Shown here piece by piece: positions 8,266 through 16,234 of a stretch of DNA of 41,183 nucleotides. A model generated the notes under the pieces. It saw only the letters and a program-made list of their open reading frames with translations. It was not told where the DNA came from and searched no databases. Every line of letters begins with the position of its first letter. Position 1 is the stretch's first letter. The DNA is from an uncultured Acidimicrobiales bacterium (GTDB lineage: Bacteria; Actinomycetota; Acidimicrobiia; Acidimicrobiales; SHLQ01). The position numbers and the translations under genes were made by a program. Location: positions 1 to 41,183 of the forward strand of contig CALLAA010000067.1 of the NCBI GenBank assembly GCA_938002955.1, written 5' to 3'.

Positions 8266-9308
8266 AGCGCAAACGCGGACCGTCGATCGAGGACGTCGCA
8301 CGTGAAGCCGGCGTCTCGGTAGCCACCGTTTCGCGTGCGCTGCGCGGCCTTCCAAATGTCGCCGAGCGGACCCGCGAGAAAGTCCAAGAGATCGCTGATG
8401 AGCTGCAATACCGCGCCGACCCGAGCGCCGCCCGTCTGGCTACCGGGGAGACAAAGCTCGTCCAGATAGCAACGCCGACCGTCGATGGATGGTACTTCTC
8501 ACGATTCCTCGCAGGAGCGATCGACCATCTTCTCGACCAGGGATACGAGACGATCTGTCACCCGGTCGAGACACCAGAAGAGCGCGAGCGATTCCTCGAC
8601 GGCCTCGTGCACCTGGAGAAACGGGTCGACGGGCTGATCGTTGTCGACCTGAACATCTCCGAGGAAGCCGCGAACGACCTGTTCGAGGCCGGCATTCGTA
8701 CGGTTACGGCTGGTTTTCGGACCCGCAGGTTCCCGTCGGTGATCATCGATGACTACCGAGTCGGGTACGTGGCCACCGAACACCTTCTCAATCTCGGCCA
8801 CCGTCGCATCGGCCTGATCTCCGGTGAGCCCAACCATCCGCTGGCGTTCTCGGTCCCGGGCCTTCGGCTCGCTGGGTACACGGGTGCGCTCGCGGCCGCC
8901 GGGATCGCCATCGACCCAGACCTCGAACAGTCCGGACGTTTCACCGCTCCGGGCGGACGCATTGCTATGGAGCGCCTGCTCGACATCGACGACCCGCCCA
9001 CTGCAGTGTTTGCGATGTCCGACGAGATGGCGTTCGGCGCGTGGAGCGCTCTACAAGGGCGAGGGCTGTCGTGGCCCGATGATGTCGCCATCGTTGGTAT
9101 CGACGACCACGAACTCGCGGAGATGGTGGGTCTAACCACGGTGCGTCTCGCCCCGCGGGAGCTCGGTGCTGCAGCCGCTGATCGCCTACTTCGTCTCATC
9201 GAGGATGTCGAGGAGTTCGAGGCCTCTCCGGATCGGGGCGGTGAGGCTACTGAAGCGTCGCTCGAATGGCTCGAACTGGTGACCAGGCAGTCGACGATCG
9301 CGGGCTGA
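8262..9308 (+). CDS. LacI-family transcriptional regulator
   Basis: A 348-residue repressor. The N-terminal helix-turn-helix (SIEDVAREAGVSVATVSRALRG, residues 8-29) and hinge are followed by a periplasmic-binding-protein-like effector domain with LGHRRIGLISG, AVFAMSDEMAFGA and the C-terminal VAIVGIDDHELAE segment. The GTG start overlaps the GH13 stop by four bases, so both are co-translated. By position it should control the glucosidase and ABC genes through the TGYAAACGNTTRCA sites at 6611 and 9369; this assignment is inference. The effector is probably a glucoside or a sugar phosphate. Confidence 0.92.
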   Translation: MKRKRGPSIEDVAREAGVSVATVSRALRGLPNVAERTREKVQEIADELQYRADPSAARLATGETKLVQIATPTVDGWYFSRFLAGAIDHLLDQGYETICHPVETPEERERFLDGLVHLEKRVDGLIVVDLNISEEAANDLFEAGIRTVTAGFRTRRFPSVIIDDYRVGYVATEHLLNLGHRRIGLISGEPNHPLAFSVPGLRLAGYTGALAAAGIAIDPDLEQSGRFTAPGGRIAMERLLDIDDPPTAVFAMSDEMAFGAWSALQGRGLSWPDDVAIVGIDDHELAEMVGLTTVRLAPRELGAAAADRLLRLIEDVEEFEASPDRGGEATEASLEWLELVTRQSTIAG

Positions 9309-9366
9309 ATCCGCGAGAAGTTGGCGCGCGGTGTGACAAGGCGCACCTCTTGCGGTATCTTCACCT

Positions 9367-9382
9367 CTGCAAACGTTTACAG
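9367..9382. promoter_or_regulatory. Putative LacI-type operator O3
   Basis: CTGCAAACGTTTACAG is a 16-bp palindrome with one mismatched pair. It lies 47 bp upstream of the binding-protein start and 58 bp after the lacI stop. It matches the motif seen at 6611 and 17556, indicating a separate regulated promoter for the binding-protein gene. Confidence 0.7.
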
Positions 9383-9412
9383 TTTTCGGCCGAGTGGTCG
9401 GAAAGCCCAATC

Positions 9413-9420
9413 AGGAGGGG
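9413..9420 (+). promoter_or_regulatory. Strong ribosome binding site fixing the binding-protein start
   Basis: AGGAGGGG sits 8 nt before ATG 9429, the best Shine-Dalgarno sequence in this part of the window. It decides for ATG 9429 over the upstream in-frame start at 9321, whose product would lack an N-terminal signal peptide. Confidence 0.8.
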
Positions 9421-9428
9421 ACCCTGTA

Positions 9429-10916
9429 ATGAATAAGTGGATGAAGCTGCTCGCAGCTCTGTTCGCCGTGTCACTCGTTGCCGCAGCATGCGGTTCGGAC
9501 ACAGCAGCAGTAGTCGAAGACGCAGTAGATAGTGGTGACAGCGACGCGCTCGATGCAGCGAACGCCGCCCTTCAGGAAGCTCAGGAGGCCCAAGCGGCAG
9601 CCGAGGCCGATGCCGCAGCAGCTCAAGAAGCAGCCGCAGCAGCCGAGGCAGCTGCAGCCGAGAACTCCGGCGAGTCCGCAGGCCCAAAGGTCGTCACGGT
9701 CTCTGGCCCAGAGCGCTCCGAGTCCGAAGCTGGCGCATTGAACGCAGCGCTCGAGGAATTCGGTAACGCCAACGGAATCACGATCGTGTACAAGGGATCG
9801 GCAAACTGGGAAGCGGACATCAACATTCAGCTTGAAGCCGGTTCGAACCCTGACATCTCGATCTTCCCGCAGCCAGGCAAGCTCGCTGACTTCGCTCGCG
9901 CAGGCAGTGTTCTTGAGGTCCCAGCCGAGGTTGTCGACGCAGTCAGCCCAAACTGGTCCGAAGGCGCAATGGGATTCGGTAATGTTGACGGCACCCAGTT
10001 CGGCATTCCAAACAAGAACGACCTCAAGTCTCTCGTTTGGTACCAGCCAGCACGCTTCGAAGCCGCTGGCTACGAAATTCCAGAGACCCTCGACGACCTC
10101 TGGGCGCTCGCCGACCAGATGATCGCTGATGGCAACACTCCGTGGTGCATCGGTATCGAGTCAGGACAGGCAACTGGTTGGGCATTCACCGACTGGGTCG
10201 AAGACATGATGCTTCGTACCACCACCCCAGAGAACTACGACGCATGGACCACTGGTGATCTTGACTTCACCAGCCCAGAGGTAACCGCGGCGATCGAGGC
10301 TGTCCTCGAGCAGTGGAACAAGGACGGCGCAGTATTCGCCGCCGGCGGCACCATCGCAACCACCGCCTTCCAGGCAAACGGCGAGCCTCTCGTCAATGGT
10401 GACTGCATGATGCATCGTCAGGCATCGTTCTTCTCGTCCTTCTTCCCAGAAGGAACTCCAGCCGCTGACGGTAGCGAAGGCGCAGTCGACGTCTTCTACT
10501 TCCCATCGAACACCGACGCCAAGCCAGTTCTTGGTTCCGGAACGCTCGCTGGTGCATTCGAAGATCGTCCAGAGGTATGGCAGGTCATGGAGTACTTCGG
10601 TTCCGCCGAATACGCCAACGCACGCCAGGCAAACCAGCAGGCTCTCCAGGCCGGTGACGCTGAAGATCCATCAGTGATCCTCTCCGGTTTCAACACCGCT
10701 AACCGCAACGTTGACACCTCGCTGTGGGCTCCTCTTGAGGCATCTTTCATCGGCATCATGCAAAACGCTGAGATCTTCCGCTTCGACGGATCTGACCTCA
10801 TGCCCGCCGATGTTGGCGCTGGCACGTTCTGGAGCGAAGGAACCGCGATGGTGAACGGCGACAAGTCAGTCGCAGACGCCACCGCGGCGATCGACGCAAG
10901 CTGGCCAGCAGGCTGA
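9429..10916 (+). CDS. ABC sugar transporter substrate-binding lipoprotein
   Basis: A 495-residue family 1 extracellular solute-binding protein, probably for alpha-glucosides. The N-terminus MNKWMKLLAALFAVSLVAAAC is a lipoprotein signal with lipobox cysteine C21. Residues of about 39-78 form an Ala/Glu/Gln-rich segment likely to be a helical or coiled-coil stalk. The binding fold begins near KVVTVSGPERSESEAG and includes PDISIFPQPGKLADFA, the usual site of hinge and ligand contacts. Codon use differs from the neighbours (proline mostly CCA), consistent with very high expression. The permease genes follow after a strong hairpin. It anchors outside the membrane and delivers sugar to the two permeases. 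Confidence 0.92.
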   Translation: MNKWMKLLAALFAVSLVAAACGSDTAAVVEDAVDSGDSDALDAANAALQEAQEAQAAAEADAAAAQEAAAAAEAAAAENSGESAGPKVVTVSGPERSESEAGALNAALEEFGNANGITIVYKGSANWEADINIQLEAGSNPDISIFPQPGKLADFARAGSVLEVPAEVVDAVSPNWSEGAMGFGNVDGTQFGIPNKNDLKSLVWYQPARFEAAGYEIPETLDDLWALADQMIADGNTPWCIGIESGQATGWAFTDWVEDMMLRTTTPENYDAWTTGDLDFTSPEVTAAIEAVLEQWNKDGAVFAAGGTIATTAFQANGEPLVNGDCMMHRQASFFSSFFPEGTPAADGSEGAVDVFYFPSNTDAKPVLGSGTLAGAFEDRPEVWQVMEYFGSAEYANARQANQQALQAGDAEDPSVILSGFNTANRNVDTSLWAPLEASFIGIMQNAEIFRFDGSDLMPADVGAGTFWSEGTAMVNGDKSVADATAAIDASWPAG

Positions 10917-10970
10917 TCTCGTTCCCGCTCGCTACTGGCATAGCCGGTGAGTAAGCGGAAATTGACGTGC

Positions 10971-11006
10971 TGAGGTGTCAGGGGACTACGGGCCCCTGAC
11001 ACCTCA
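10971..11006 (+). terminator. Perfect 14-bp intercistronic hairpin (attenuator-like)
   Basis: The arms TGAGGTGTCAGGGG and CCCCTGACACCTCA are fully complementary around an 8-nt loop (ACTACGGG). The hairpin lies between the binding-protein stop and the first permease. There is no long T-run after it, so partial termination or mRNA 3'-end protection is more likely than complete termination. Confidence 0.65.
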
Positions 11007-11032
11007 TCTGCAAAATAATTCGGGGGGATTTG

Positions 11033-13186
11033 ATGACATTTATCTTGGGGGCAGCGACCCTCTGCGGGCTCGTGGTGGCGGGGCTATATAGCCTCGTACG
11101 GCTCTATTCGGAGCGGCCCATCAAGGCGGCGATCCTTACTGGAGCGATCGCCCTCTTAACCTTTCTCACCTTCGTCTCGGGCGGCGTCACGCTCGGCGAA
11201 TTCTTCGGTGGCGCTCGCATGGAGCGAGTGCTCGAAATGCTCGGCACCGTTCTCATATCGGTGGTCGTGTGCATTGGGCTCTGGGTGGTGCTCAACCTCT
11301 TCGTATCCCAAGCCGCCCGCAAGTGGAGCTTCTTCTCCGGACTCGTCGGCGCTGTCATGGGCGCTGCATTCTTCGGCCTCCTTCGAGGCAACCGATCTGT
11401 CGGCCCCCTCCTCGCCGACATCGATCCTGTGCTTTCCAACGCCGGTATTGACCCGCTGCTCCTTCCCGACGCCGCTGGCGTTGGGTTCCTTGGGCATCTT
11501 GAGTGGCCATTGATTGGTGGTCTACTTTTTGGCCTCGGCGGATTCGCCGTGAAGTCGCTTCCGAATCACATCGCCCGCATTGCTCTTGGTGGCGCTATTG
11601 GTGCGGCAGCAGGCGCACTAATTGCGCCGAATACAAAGATTCTCCAACGTCCCGACCCGCAGTGGGTATCGATCCTGCTCGCCACGCTGATCGTCGCGGC
11701 AATCGGTGCAGGCCTTGGAGCTCGCTCGGGCCGAATTGAGCGAGGAGCGTTGCTCGGAGCTGGCATTGGCTGGGCCATCGGCGGCTGGGTGCTCTCGCCT
11801 TTCGAGCAGGTCGTCGACGTTCCCTACATCTCGACGATAGTCCCGCTCGCGTTGATCATGATGGGCTTTGCTTGGCAACATGCACCGTCACCGAGAGAGC
11901 TCGCTAATTTCGATAGCCGAGCTCGGGCCGTGGTGTTCTTAGTGCCTGCGATTGGGTTCTTGTTCATTGCACTGATCGTGCCGGCGATTCGAACCGCCGT
12001 TCTGTCCTTCAAGGACCGTAACTCTGAGGCCAATGTTGGCCTCGACAACTACGTGTCGCTATTCACCGCCACCGATTCGGCGGACGTTTCGAACTGGGCG
12101 GACATTTTCACATCACGGTTGTTCTTTGCCGCAGCTATTCTTGCGCTGCTCGGCATCACCGTGGCGACCGTTTCAGGTATTCGCCGCAACGGCGAGCGTT
12201 CATTTGACAACGGACCTACATCGACCGGAGCGCTGCTCGCCGCCGCATTTCTCTTCTCCTTTGCCGTGCTGTCGGTCTTGCGAGGCACGTTCTTCAACAA
12301 CCTGTGGTGGGTCATCACGGTCGTCACCGTTGCATCGGTGCTTGGGCTTGCGGTCGCTGTGCTTGCCGATAGAGCGACCTGGGGTCAGAACCTGGCGAAG
12401 AGCCTGATCTTCATGCCGATGGCGATTTCATTCGTCGGTGCGTCGATCGTTTGGCGTTTGCAGTACCAAGCCCGAGATATTCGAAAGAACCAGACCGGCG
12501 TGCTCAACGCTGTTTGGGTCGCTCTCGGAAAGCTCAGTAACTCTGGCCTACCACGTATTCTAATTATGGTCTTTCTCGGGCTGGTCACCGCTTGGGCGTT
12601 GTGGAAGATCATCGAGCGGCTGCAGACCGACCGGCCATTCACTGGAATGTCGATTCTCTTGGTGGTATCTGGCTGGCTGCTTTACCGCTTTGCCGGGCCG
12701 CGCCTCGGCGGTTTCAGCAGGGATGCGCAGGGTGAGTTGGTGCCTGAGACAATCCAGTTCCTCACTGAGCGTCCGTTTAACAACGTATTCCTCATGATCA
12801 TCTTGATCTGGATGCAAACGGGATTTGCAATGGTGATCTTCTCGGCGGCGATCAAGGCGGTCCCCCAGGAGTTCATCGAGGCAGCTCGCGTCGATGGAGC
12901 CACGGAGTCGCAGACGTTCTTCAGCGTCACGTTGCCGAGCATCTTTCCAACGGTCGGCGTTGTCGTCACGACGATGATCGTTCAAGTCACCAAGGTGTAC
13001 GACATCGTTGCTGTGGCTGGACTTGGCGGTCGCTTTGGCAACAATGTGCTGGCGAACCAGATGTTTAACGAGTCCTTCCAGATTGGTGATACGGGTCTTG
13101 GCGCGGCGATCGCGATCGTGATGTTCCTGGTGGTACTTCCGGTGATGGTCTACAACATCTACAACATGCAGAAGGAGGCCCTGTAA
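11033..13186 (+). CDS. ABC sugar transporter permease, MalF type, with extra N-terminal membrane domain
   Basis: A 717-residue inner-membrane permease, much longer than the usual 300-500. Residues of about 1-290 form an extra hydrophobic, glycine-rich region with several predicted helices (for example ALGGAIGAAAGALIAPNT). The MalF-like core starts near RARAVVFLVPAIGFLFIALI and ends with the cytoplasmic EAA loop EFIEAARVDGATESQTFF near residue 615. This loop docks the ATPase. ATG 11033 is preferred over TTG 11030, with GGGGGG upstream. The stop overlaps the next permease start (TAATG). No ATPase gene is nearby, so a shared MsmK/UgpC-type ATPase is expected elsewhere. Confidence 0.9.
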   Translation: MTFILGAATLCGLVVAGLYSLVRLYSERPIKAAILTGAIALLTFLTFVSGGVTLGEFFGGARMERVLEMLGTVLISVVVCIGLWVVLNLFVSQAARKWSFFSGLVGAVMGAAFFGLLRGNRSVGPLLADIDPVLSNAGIDPLLLPDAAGVGFLGHLEWPLIGGLLFGLGGFAVKSLPNHIARIALGGAIGAAAGALIAPNTKILQRPDPQWVSILLATLIVAAIGAGLGARSGRIERGALLGAGIGWAIGGWVLSPFEQVVDVPYISTIVPLALIMMGFAWQHAPSPRELANFDSRARAVVFLVPAIGFLFIALIVPAIRTAVLSFKDRNSEANVGLDNYVSLFTATDSADVSNWADIFTSRLFFAAAILALLGITVATVSGIRRNGERSFDNGPTSTGALLAAAFLFSFAVLSVLRGTFFNNLWWVITVVTVASVLGLAVAVLADRATWGQNLAKSLIFMPMAISFVGASIVWRLQYQARDIRKNQTGVLNAVWVALGKLSNSGLPRILIMVFLGLVTAWALWKIIERLQTDRPFTGMSILLVVSGWLLYRFAGPRLGGFSRDAQGELVPETIQFLTERPFNNVFLMIILIWMQTGFAMVIFSAAIKAVPQEFIEAARVDGATESQTFFSVTLPSIFPTVGVVVTTMIVQVTKVYDIVAVAGLGGRFGNNVLANQMFNESFQIGDTGLGAAIAIVMFLVVLPVMVYNIYNMQKEAL

Positions 13187-14136
13187 TGGCTGCGATTACC
13201 CGTTCAGGTGAGTCCTTCGGCGACCGGCTCTACCAGCGACTTACCGACATCCCGACGTGGGTCTTATGGGCCATCGTGGCCGTCTGGACCGTTCCTAGCC
13301 TTGGCCTCTTTGCGAATTCGTTCCGAAATCGCGATGCCCAGCGAAACGATGCATTCTGGAACATCCTGTCCGAGCGAGAGGGCACTCTCGAGAACTACCA
13401 GACCGTGCTCGGCGCTGGAGCAACGTCGGACTTGTCCGACTCGCTCGTCACTAGCCTTGCAATCTCGGTGCCGGCGACGATTATCCCGATCGCGTTCGCA
13501 GCGTTCGCGGCGTACGGGTTTGCCTGGATCGACTTTCCCGGGCGTAAGTGGCTGTTCATCGCCACGGTGTCCCTGCTTGCCATTCCACTGCAGGTGGCGC
13601 TGATCCCGCTTCTGCAGCTGTACGGCGATGGCGATCCTTTCGGTGGCGCTCATCTGACGATCCCATTCTCGGATAAGACGGTGACGTTGTTGCCGCTGAA
13701 CAACCTGGCGAGCTCCCCAGCATCGGTTTGGCTGACACACACCGGCTTCGCCATGCCGTTCGCAATCTTCCTGTTGCACAACTACATCTCTCAGTTGCCT
13801 GGGGAGTTGTTCGAGTCGGCACGAATCGACGGAGCAAATCATTTCGGTATCTTCTGGCGTTTGGTCCTGCCACTGTCGATCCCCGCGTTGGCATCGTTTG
13901 CGATCTTCCAGTTCTTGTGGACATGGAACGATTACCTCATTGCCAACACCATGTTGCAGGGTGCGTCATCGGCTCCCACGACGGTTCGAATTGCGAACCT
14001 TGCAGGCGACTTCGATAACACCGATCACCTGTTGACGTCTGCGGCGTTTGTTCAGGCATTCGTGCCACTCGTCGTATTCTTCAGTCTGCAACGATTCTTC
14101 GTTCGGGGTCTGTTGGCCGGCTCGGTCAAGGGCTAA
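13186..14136 (+). CDS. ABC sugar transporter permease, MalG type
   Basis: A 316-residue inner-membrane permease with about six transmembrane helices. The EAA loop ELFESARIDGANHFGIFWRLVLPLSIPALA begins near residue 206. The C-terminus RFFVRGLLAGSVKG is the normal end of MalG-type permeases, so the TAA at 14134 is a genuine stop. It pairs with the upstream MalF-type permease to form the translocation channel for the sugar delivered by the lipoprotein. The start overlaps the upstream stop by one base (TAATG). Confidence 0.93.
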   Translation: MAAITRSGESFGDRLYQRLTDIPTWVLWAIVAVWTVPSLGLFANSFRNRDAQRNDAFWNILSEREGTLENYQTVLGAGATSDLSDSLVTSLAISVPATIIPIAFAAFAAYGFAWIDFPGRKWLFIATVSLLAIPLQVALIPLLQLYGDGDPFGGAHLTIPFSDKTVTLLPLNNLASSPASVWLTHTGFAMPFAIFLLHNYISQLPGELFESARIDGANHFGIFWRLVLPLSIPALASFAIFQFLWTWNDYLIANTMLQGASSAPTTVRIANLAGDFDNTDHLLTSAAFVQAFVPLVVFFSLQRFFVRGLLAGSVKG

Positions 14137-14241
14137 CCCATCCTCTCGAAGGTCCCCTCCAGCGGCGAGGTCATTGAGGCGAGTGCTCGCCTCGATGGCC
14201 TGGTCCGCCGGACGCCGACGATCGCTGTTTCTCGAACGACG

Positions 14242-15084
14242 TTGGGTCTACCCAACGGCGTCGACATACAACTCAAGCTCGAGTATCTGCAGCATTCGGG
14301 GACGTTCAAGGCCCGCGGCGCCACCCATTTTCTGGTCCGTAACTCGGTAGGTCCCGCCGGTGTTGTGGCGGCGTCAGGGGGCAATCATGGTGCCGCTGTG
14401 GCGTGGGCTGCGGCGCAACGAGGCATCCCGGCGAACATCTTCGTGCCGACGATTTCTTCACCGGCCAAGGTCGAGCGGCTGCGTTCTTACGGTGCCATCG
14501 TGCATCAGGTGGGAGCGGTCTATGGCGAGTCGCTCGTCGCCAGCCAGGATTTCCAGCGTGCGTCGGGTGCTACTGCGATCCACGCGTATGACCATCCTGA
14601 CGTGATGGCGGGTGCGGGTACGACAGCGCTCGAGTTTGTCGATCAGGTCGGTGGGATGGACGCCATGCTGCTCGCCTGCGGTGGGGGAGGCTTGTCGGGC
14701 GGTGCGGCGTGTGCGGTTGGCGAACGCACCGAGATCGTCGTGTGCGAGGGTGACACAACCAACGCATACGCTGCGGCTAAGCACGCCGGCGTGCCAACCG
14801 ATGTGGCGGTGTCTGGTGTGACCGCCGATGCCCTGGGAGCGACACAGATCGGTGGCCTGGCGTGGTCGGCCTTGTCATCGGTGAATGCGCCGAGTGCGCT
14901 GGTCCCCGACGATGCTGTGATCGAGGCCCGTCAGCTTTTGTGGGATCGCCTGCGCATTGTGGTTGAGCCAGCGGTCGCAACCACGATCGCCGCACTTCGC
15001 ACCGGGGCCTACGAAGCCGCACCCGACGAACGCATCGGCGTCGTGCTCTGCGGCGCAAACACAAGCCTCACCGACCTCACCTAA
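14242..15084 (+). CDS. PLP-dependent serine/threonine dehydratase-like protein (start uncertain)
   Basis: A fold-type II PLP enzyme of the threonine/serine dehydratase family, which deaminates a hydroxy amino acid to a 2-oxoacid. SGTFKARGA carries the PLP lysine, SGGNHG is the phosphate/substrate loop, and GGGGLSGG binds the PLP phosphate. TTG 14242 is the first ordinary start, but family-like sequence continues upstream in the same frame (EVIEASARLDGLVRRTPT, from about 14167). The true protein therefore probably begins at a rare codon such as ATC 14140 or ATT 14173. No ATG, GTG or TTG occurs in frame between the permease stop and 14242. The substrate is not certain; a hydroxyaspartate dehydratase is also possible. 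Confidence 0.8.
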   Translation: MGLPNGVDIQLKLEYLQHSGTFKARGATHFLVRNSVGPAGVVAASGGNHGAAVAWAAAQRGIPANIFVPTISSPAKVERLRSYGAIVHQVGAVYGESLVASQDFQRASGATAIHAYDHPDVMAGAGTTALEFVDQVGGMDAMLLACGGGGLSGGAACAVGERTEIVVCEGDTTNAYAAAKHAGVPTDVAVSGVTADALGATQIGGLAWSALSSVNAPSALVPDDAVIEARQLLWDRLRIVVEPAVATTIAALRTGAYEAAPDERIGVVLCGANTSLTDLT

Positions 15085-15087
15085 CCC

Positions 15088-15125
15088 ATCGATCAGTTCC
15101 GGGGTCAGACCCTCCACCTGATCGA
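15088..15125. repeat. REP-like palindrome, copy A
   Basis: Nested inverted repeat: outer arms TCGATCAG/CTGATCGA and inner arms GGGTC/GACCC around a single central A. It lies directly after the dehydratase stop, between convergent genes, and is one of seven copies in the window. Confidence 0.85.
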
Positions 15126-15144
15126 GCCGCTCCTGCCAGCCGCC

Positions 15145-15180
15145 ATCGATCAGATCCGGGGTCAGACCCTCTACCTGACC
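15145..15180. repeat. REP-like palindrome, copy B (contains the RAYT stop codon)
   Basis: Same orientation as copy A, with the inner GGGTC-A-GACCC palindrome and a degraded right outer arm (CTGACC). The transposase stop codon at 15171-15173 is inside it, so the last codons of the transposase and the repeat border coincide. Confidence 0.8.
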
Positions 15181-16133
15181 TGAGACCGTAGACGTAGCTG
15201 ATCCAAGACGGCGTCACGTAGCCGGCCTACCTCATCGCTAATGGATGAACATCGGGCACGTCGAACTGCAGCGCACAGCGCTTCATCCGAGCTGAATCCG
15301 TATCGCCTTGCGAGAGTGAACCCACGCTCGGCGGAGAGCTCTTTCGCAAGCAAGATCGCCGCCAAGCGGGCAGGGTTTGCTGGTCGGGACGACTCAACAA
15401 GCTCCTCTTGTCTCGCTCCCGTGAGCGACCTGATGAGGAACTCGATTTCCTCGATCTCGGGATGGCCGACACCTGCGGTGAGACACTCAGCGATTTCTGG
15501 ATGACGCAGGCGAAGGCTATCGACGAACGATTGGCCTCCCAGGACTCTCCCAGGGCTCAGGGGCCGTTCGAAGAATCGTTCGAGTTCGCGATCGGCGATA
15601 TGAGATTCGACGAATGTCCGGTATTCATCGGGGCAACCAAACCGCTCGAGTATGTGGCGGGTCGAGAGCCATGAGGGGCTCGCCATAAACCCGCCCGAGT
15701 AGCGATAGCTCGACCATCGGTAGTCCCGGAGGTCCTCAAAGGTGCATAGCCCCGCCGCTACTGGGTTTAGTTCGACGTATCTGGCGAGGCGTGCGAAGTA
15801 CTGATCGCTGTCGACCAAGACCGAGTGGAACCGTCCTCGGAACAGCGCTCCGTCACGGTCGTGAATTTGGTTGAAGGCTTGGGTGTACGCTCGGCCGATG
15901 TACTGCATTGTCACGCTGAGCTGCCCGTCTGGGGAGCGAACGAATACGTGGTAGTGATTGCCCACTAGTGCAAAGGCAATGAGCTCGATGCCGAAGCGGG
16001 ATACGGCCTTCTGCCAGAGCGTAAGAAACAGCTCTTGGTCGTACTTGTTCCGATACGTGTGCTGGCGTGCAGCACCGCGGTTCATTACGTGGTGGTAGGC
16101 ACCGGGAAAATCGATGCGTGGTTGACGAGCCAT
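15171..16133 (-). CDS. REP-associated tyrosine transposase (RAYT, IS200-like Y1 transposase)
   Basis: A 320-residue HUH single-strand DNA nuclease. The Y1 transposase domain occupies about residues 1-125. The metal-binding HxH is H60/H62 in GNHYHVFV, and the likely nucleophile is Y83 in GRAYTQAFN. FPGAYHHVMNRG near residue 9 is the family start. The C-terminal part (LLAKELSAERGFTLARRYG) resembles the DnaA-like helical extension of some RAYTs. AAGGGAG precedes ATG 16133. It is single-copy here, lies between REP-like palindromes in opposite orientation, and has intact catalytic residues, so it is probably active or recently so. RAYTs cut and move REP sequences rather than transposing themselves. 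Confidence 0.92.
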   Translation of the reverse strand: MARQPRIDFPGAYHHVMNRGAARQHTYRNKYDQELFLTLWQKAVSRFGIELIAFALVGNHYHVFVRSPDGQLSVTMQYIGRAYTQAFNQIHDRDGALFRGRFHSVLVDSDQYFARLARYVELNPVAAGLCTFEDLRDYRWSSYRYSGGFMASPSWLSTRHILERFGCPDEYRTFVESHIADRELERFFERPLSPGRVLGGQSFVDSLRLRHPEIAECLTAGVGHPEIEEIEFLIRSLTGARQEELVESSRPANPARLAAILLAKELSAERGFTLARRYGFSSDEALCAAVRRARCSSISDEVGRLRDAVLDQLRLRSQVR

Positions 16134-16234
16134 TGGGCTCCCTTCATGAGTAGAGGAAGGGGCTCCAAACGGTGCGCCGAGAAACGCCGAAGCGTTGGTC
16201 GAACTGTAGAGGAGGGGTGTGACAACTTCGCTCG

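Noticed and set aside
14134-14136. Permease-dehydratase fusion by stop-codon read-through
   Set aside because: The permease ends with the normal MalG C-terminus, and a fused PLP enzyme on a membrane permease is implausible. A rare start codon explains the shared frame better.
15171-16133. Complete insertion sequence with IS200/IS605 ends
   Set aside because: The protein is of RAYT length and type, with REP palindromes rather than defined element ends, and no target duplication or second copy is visible.
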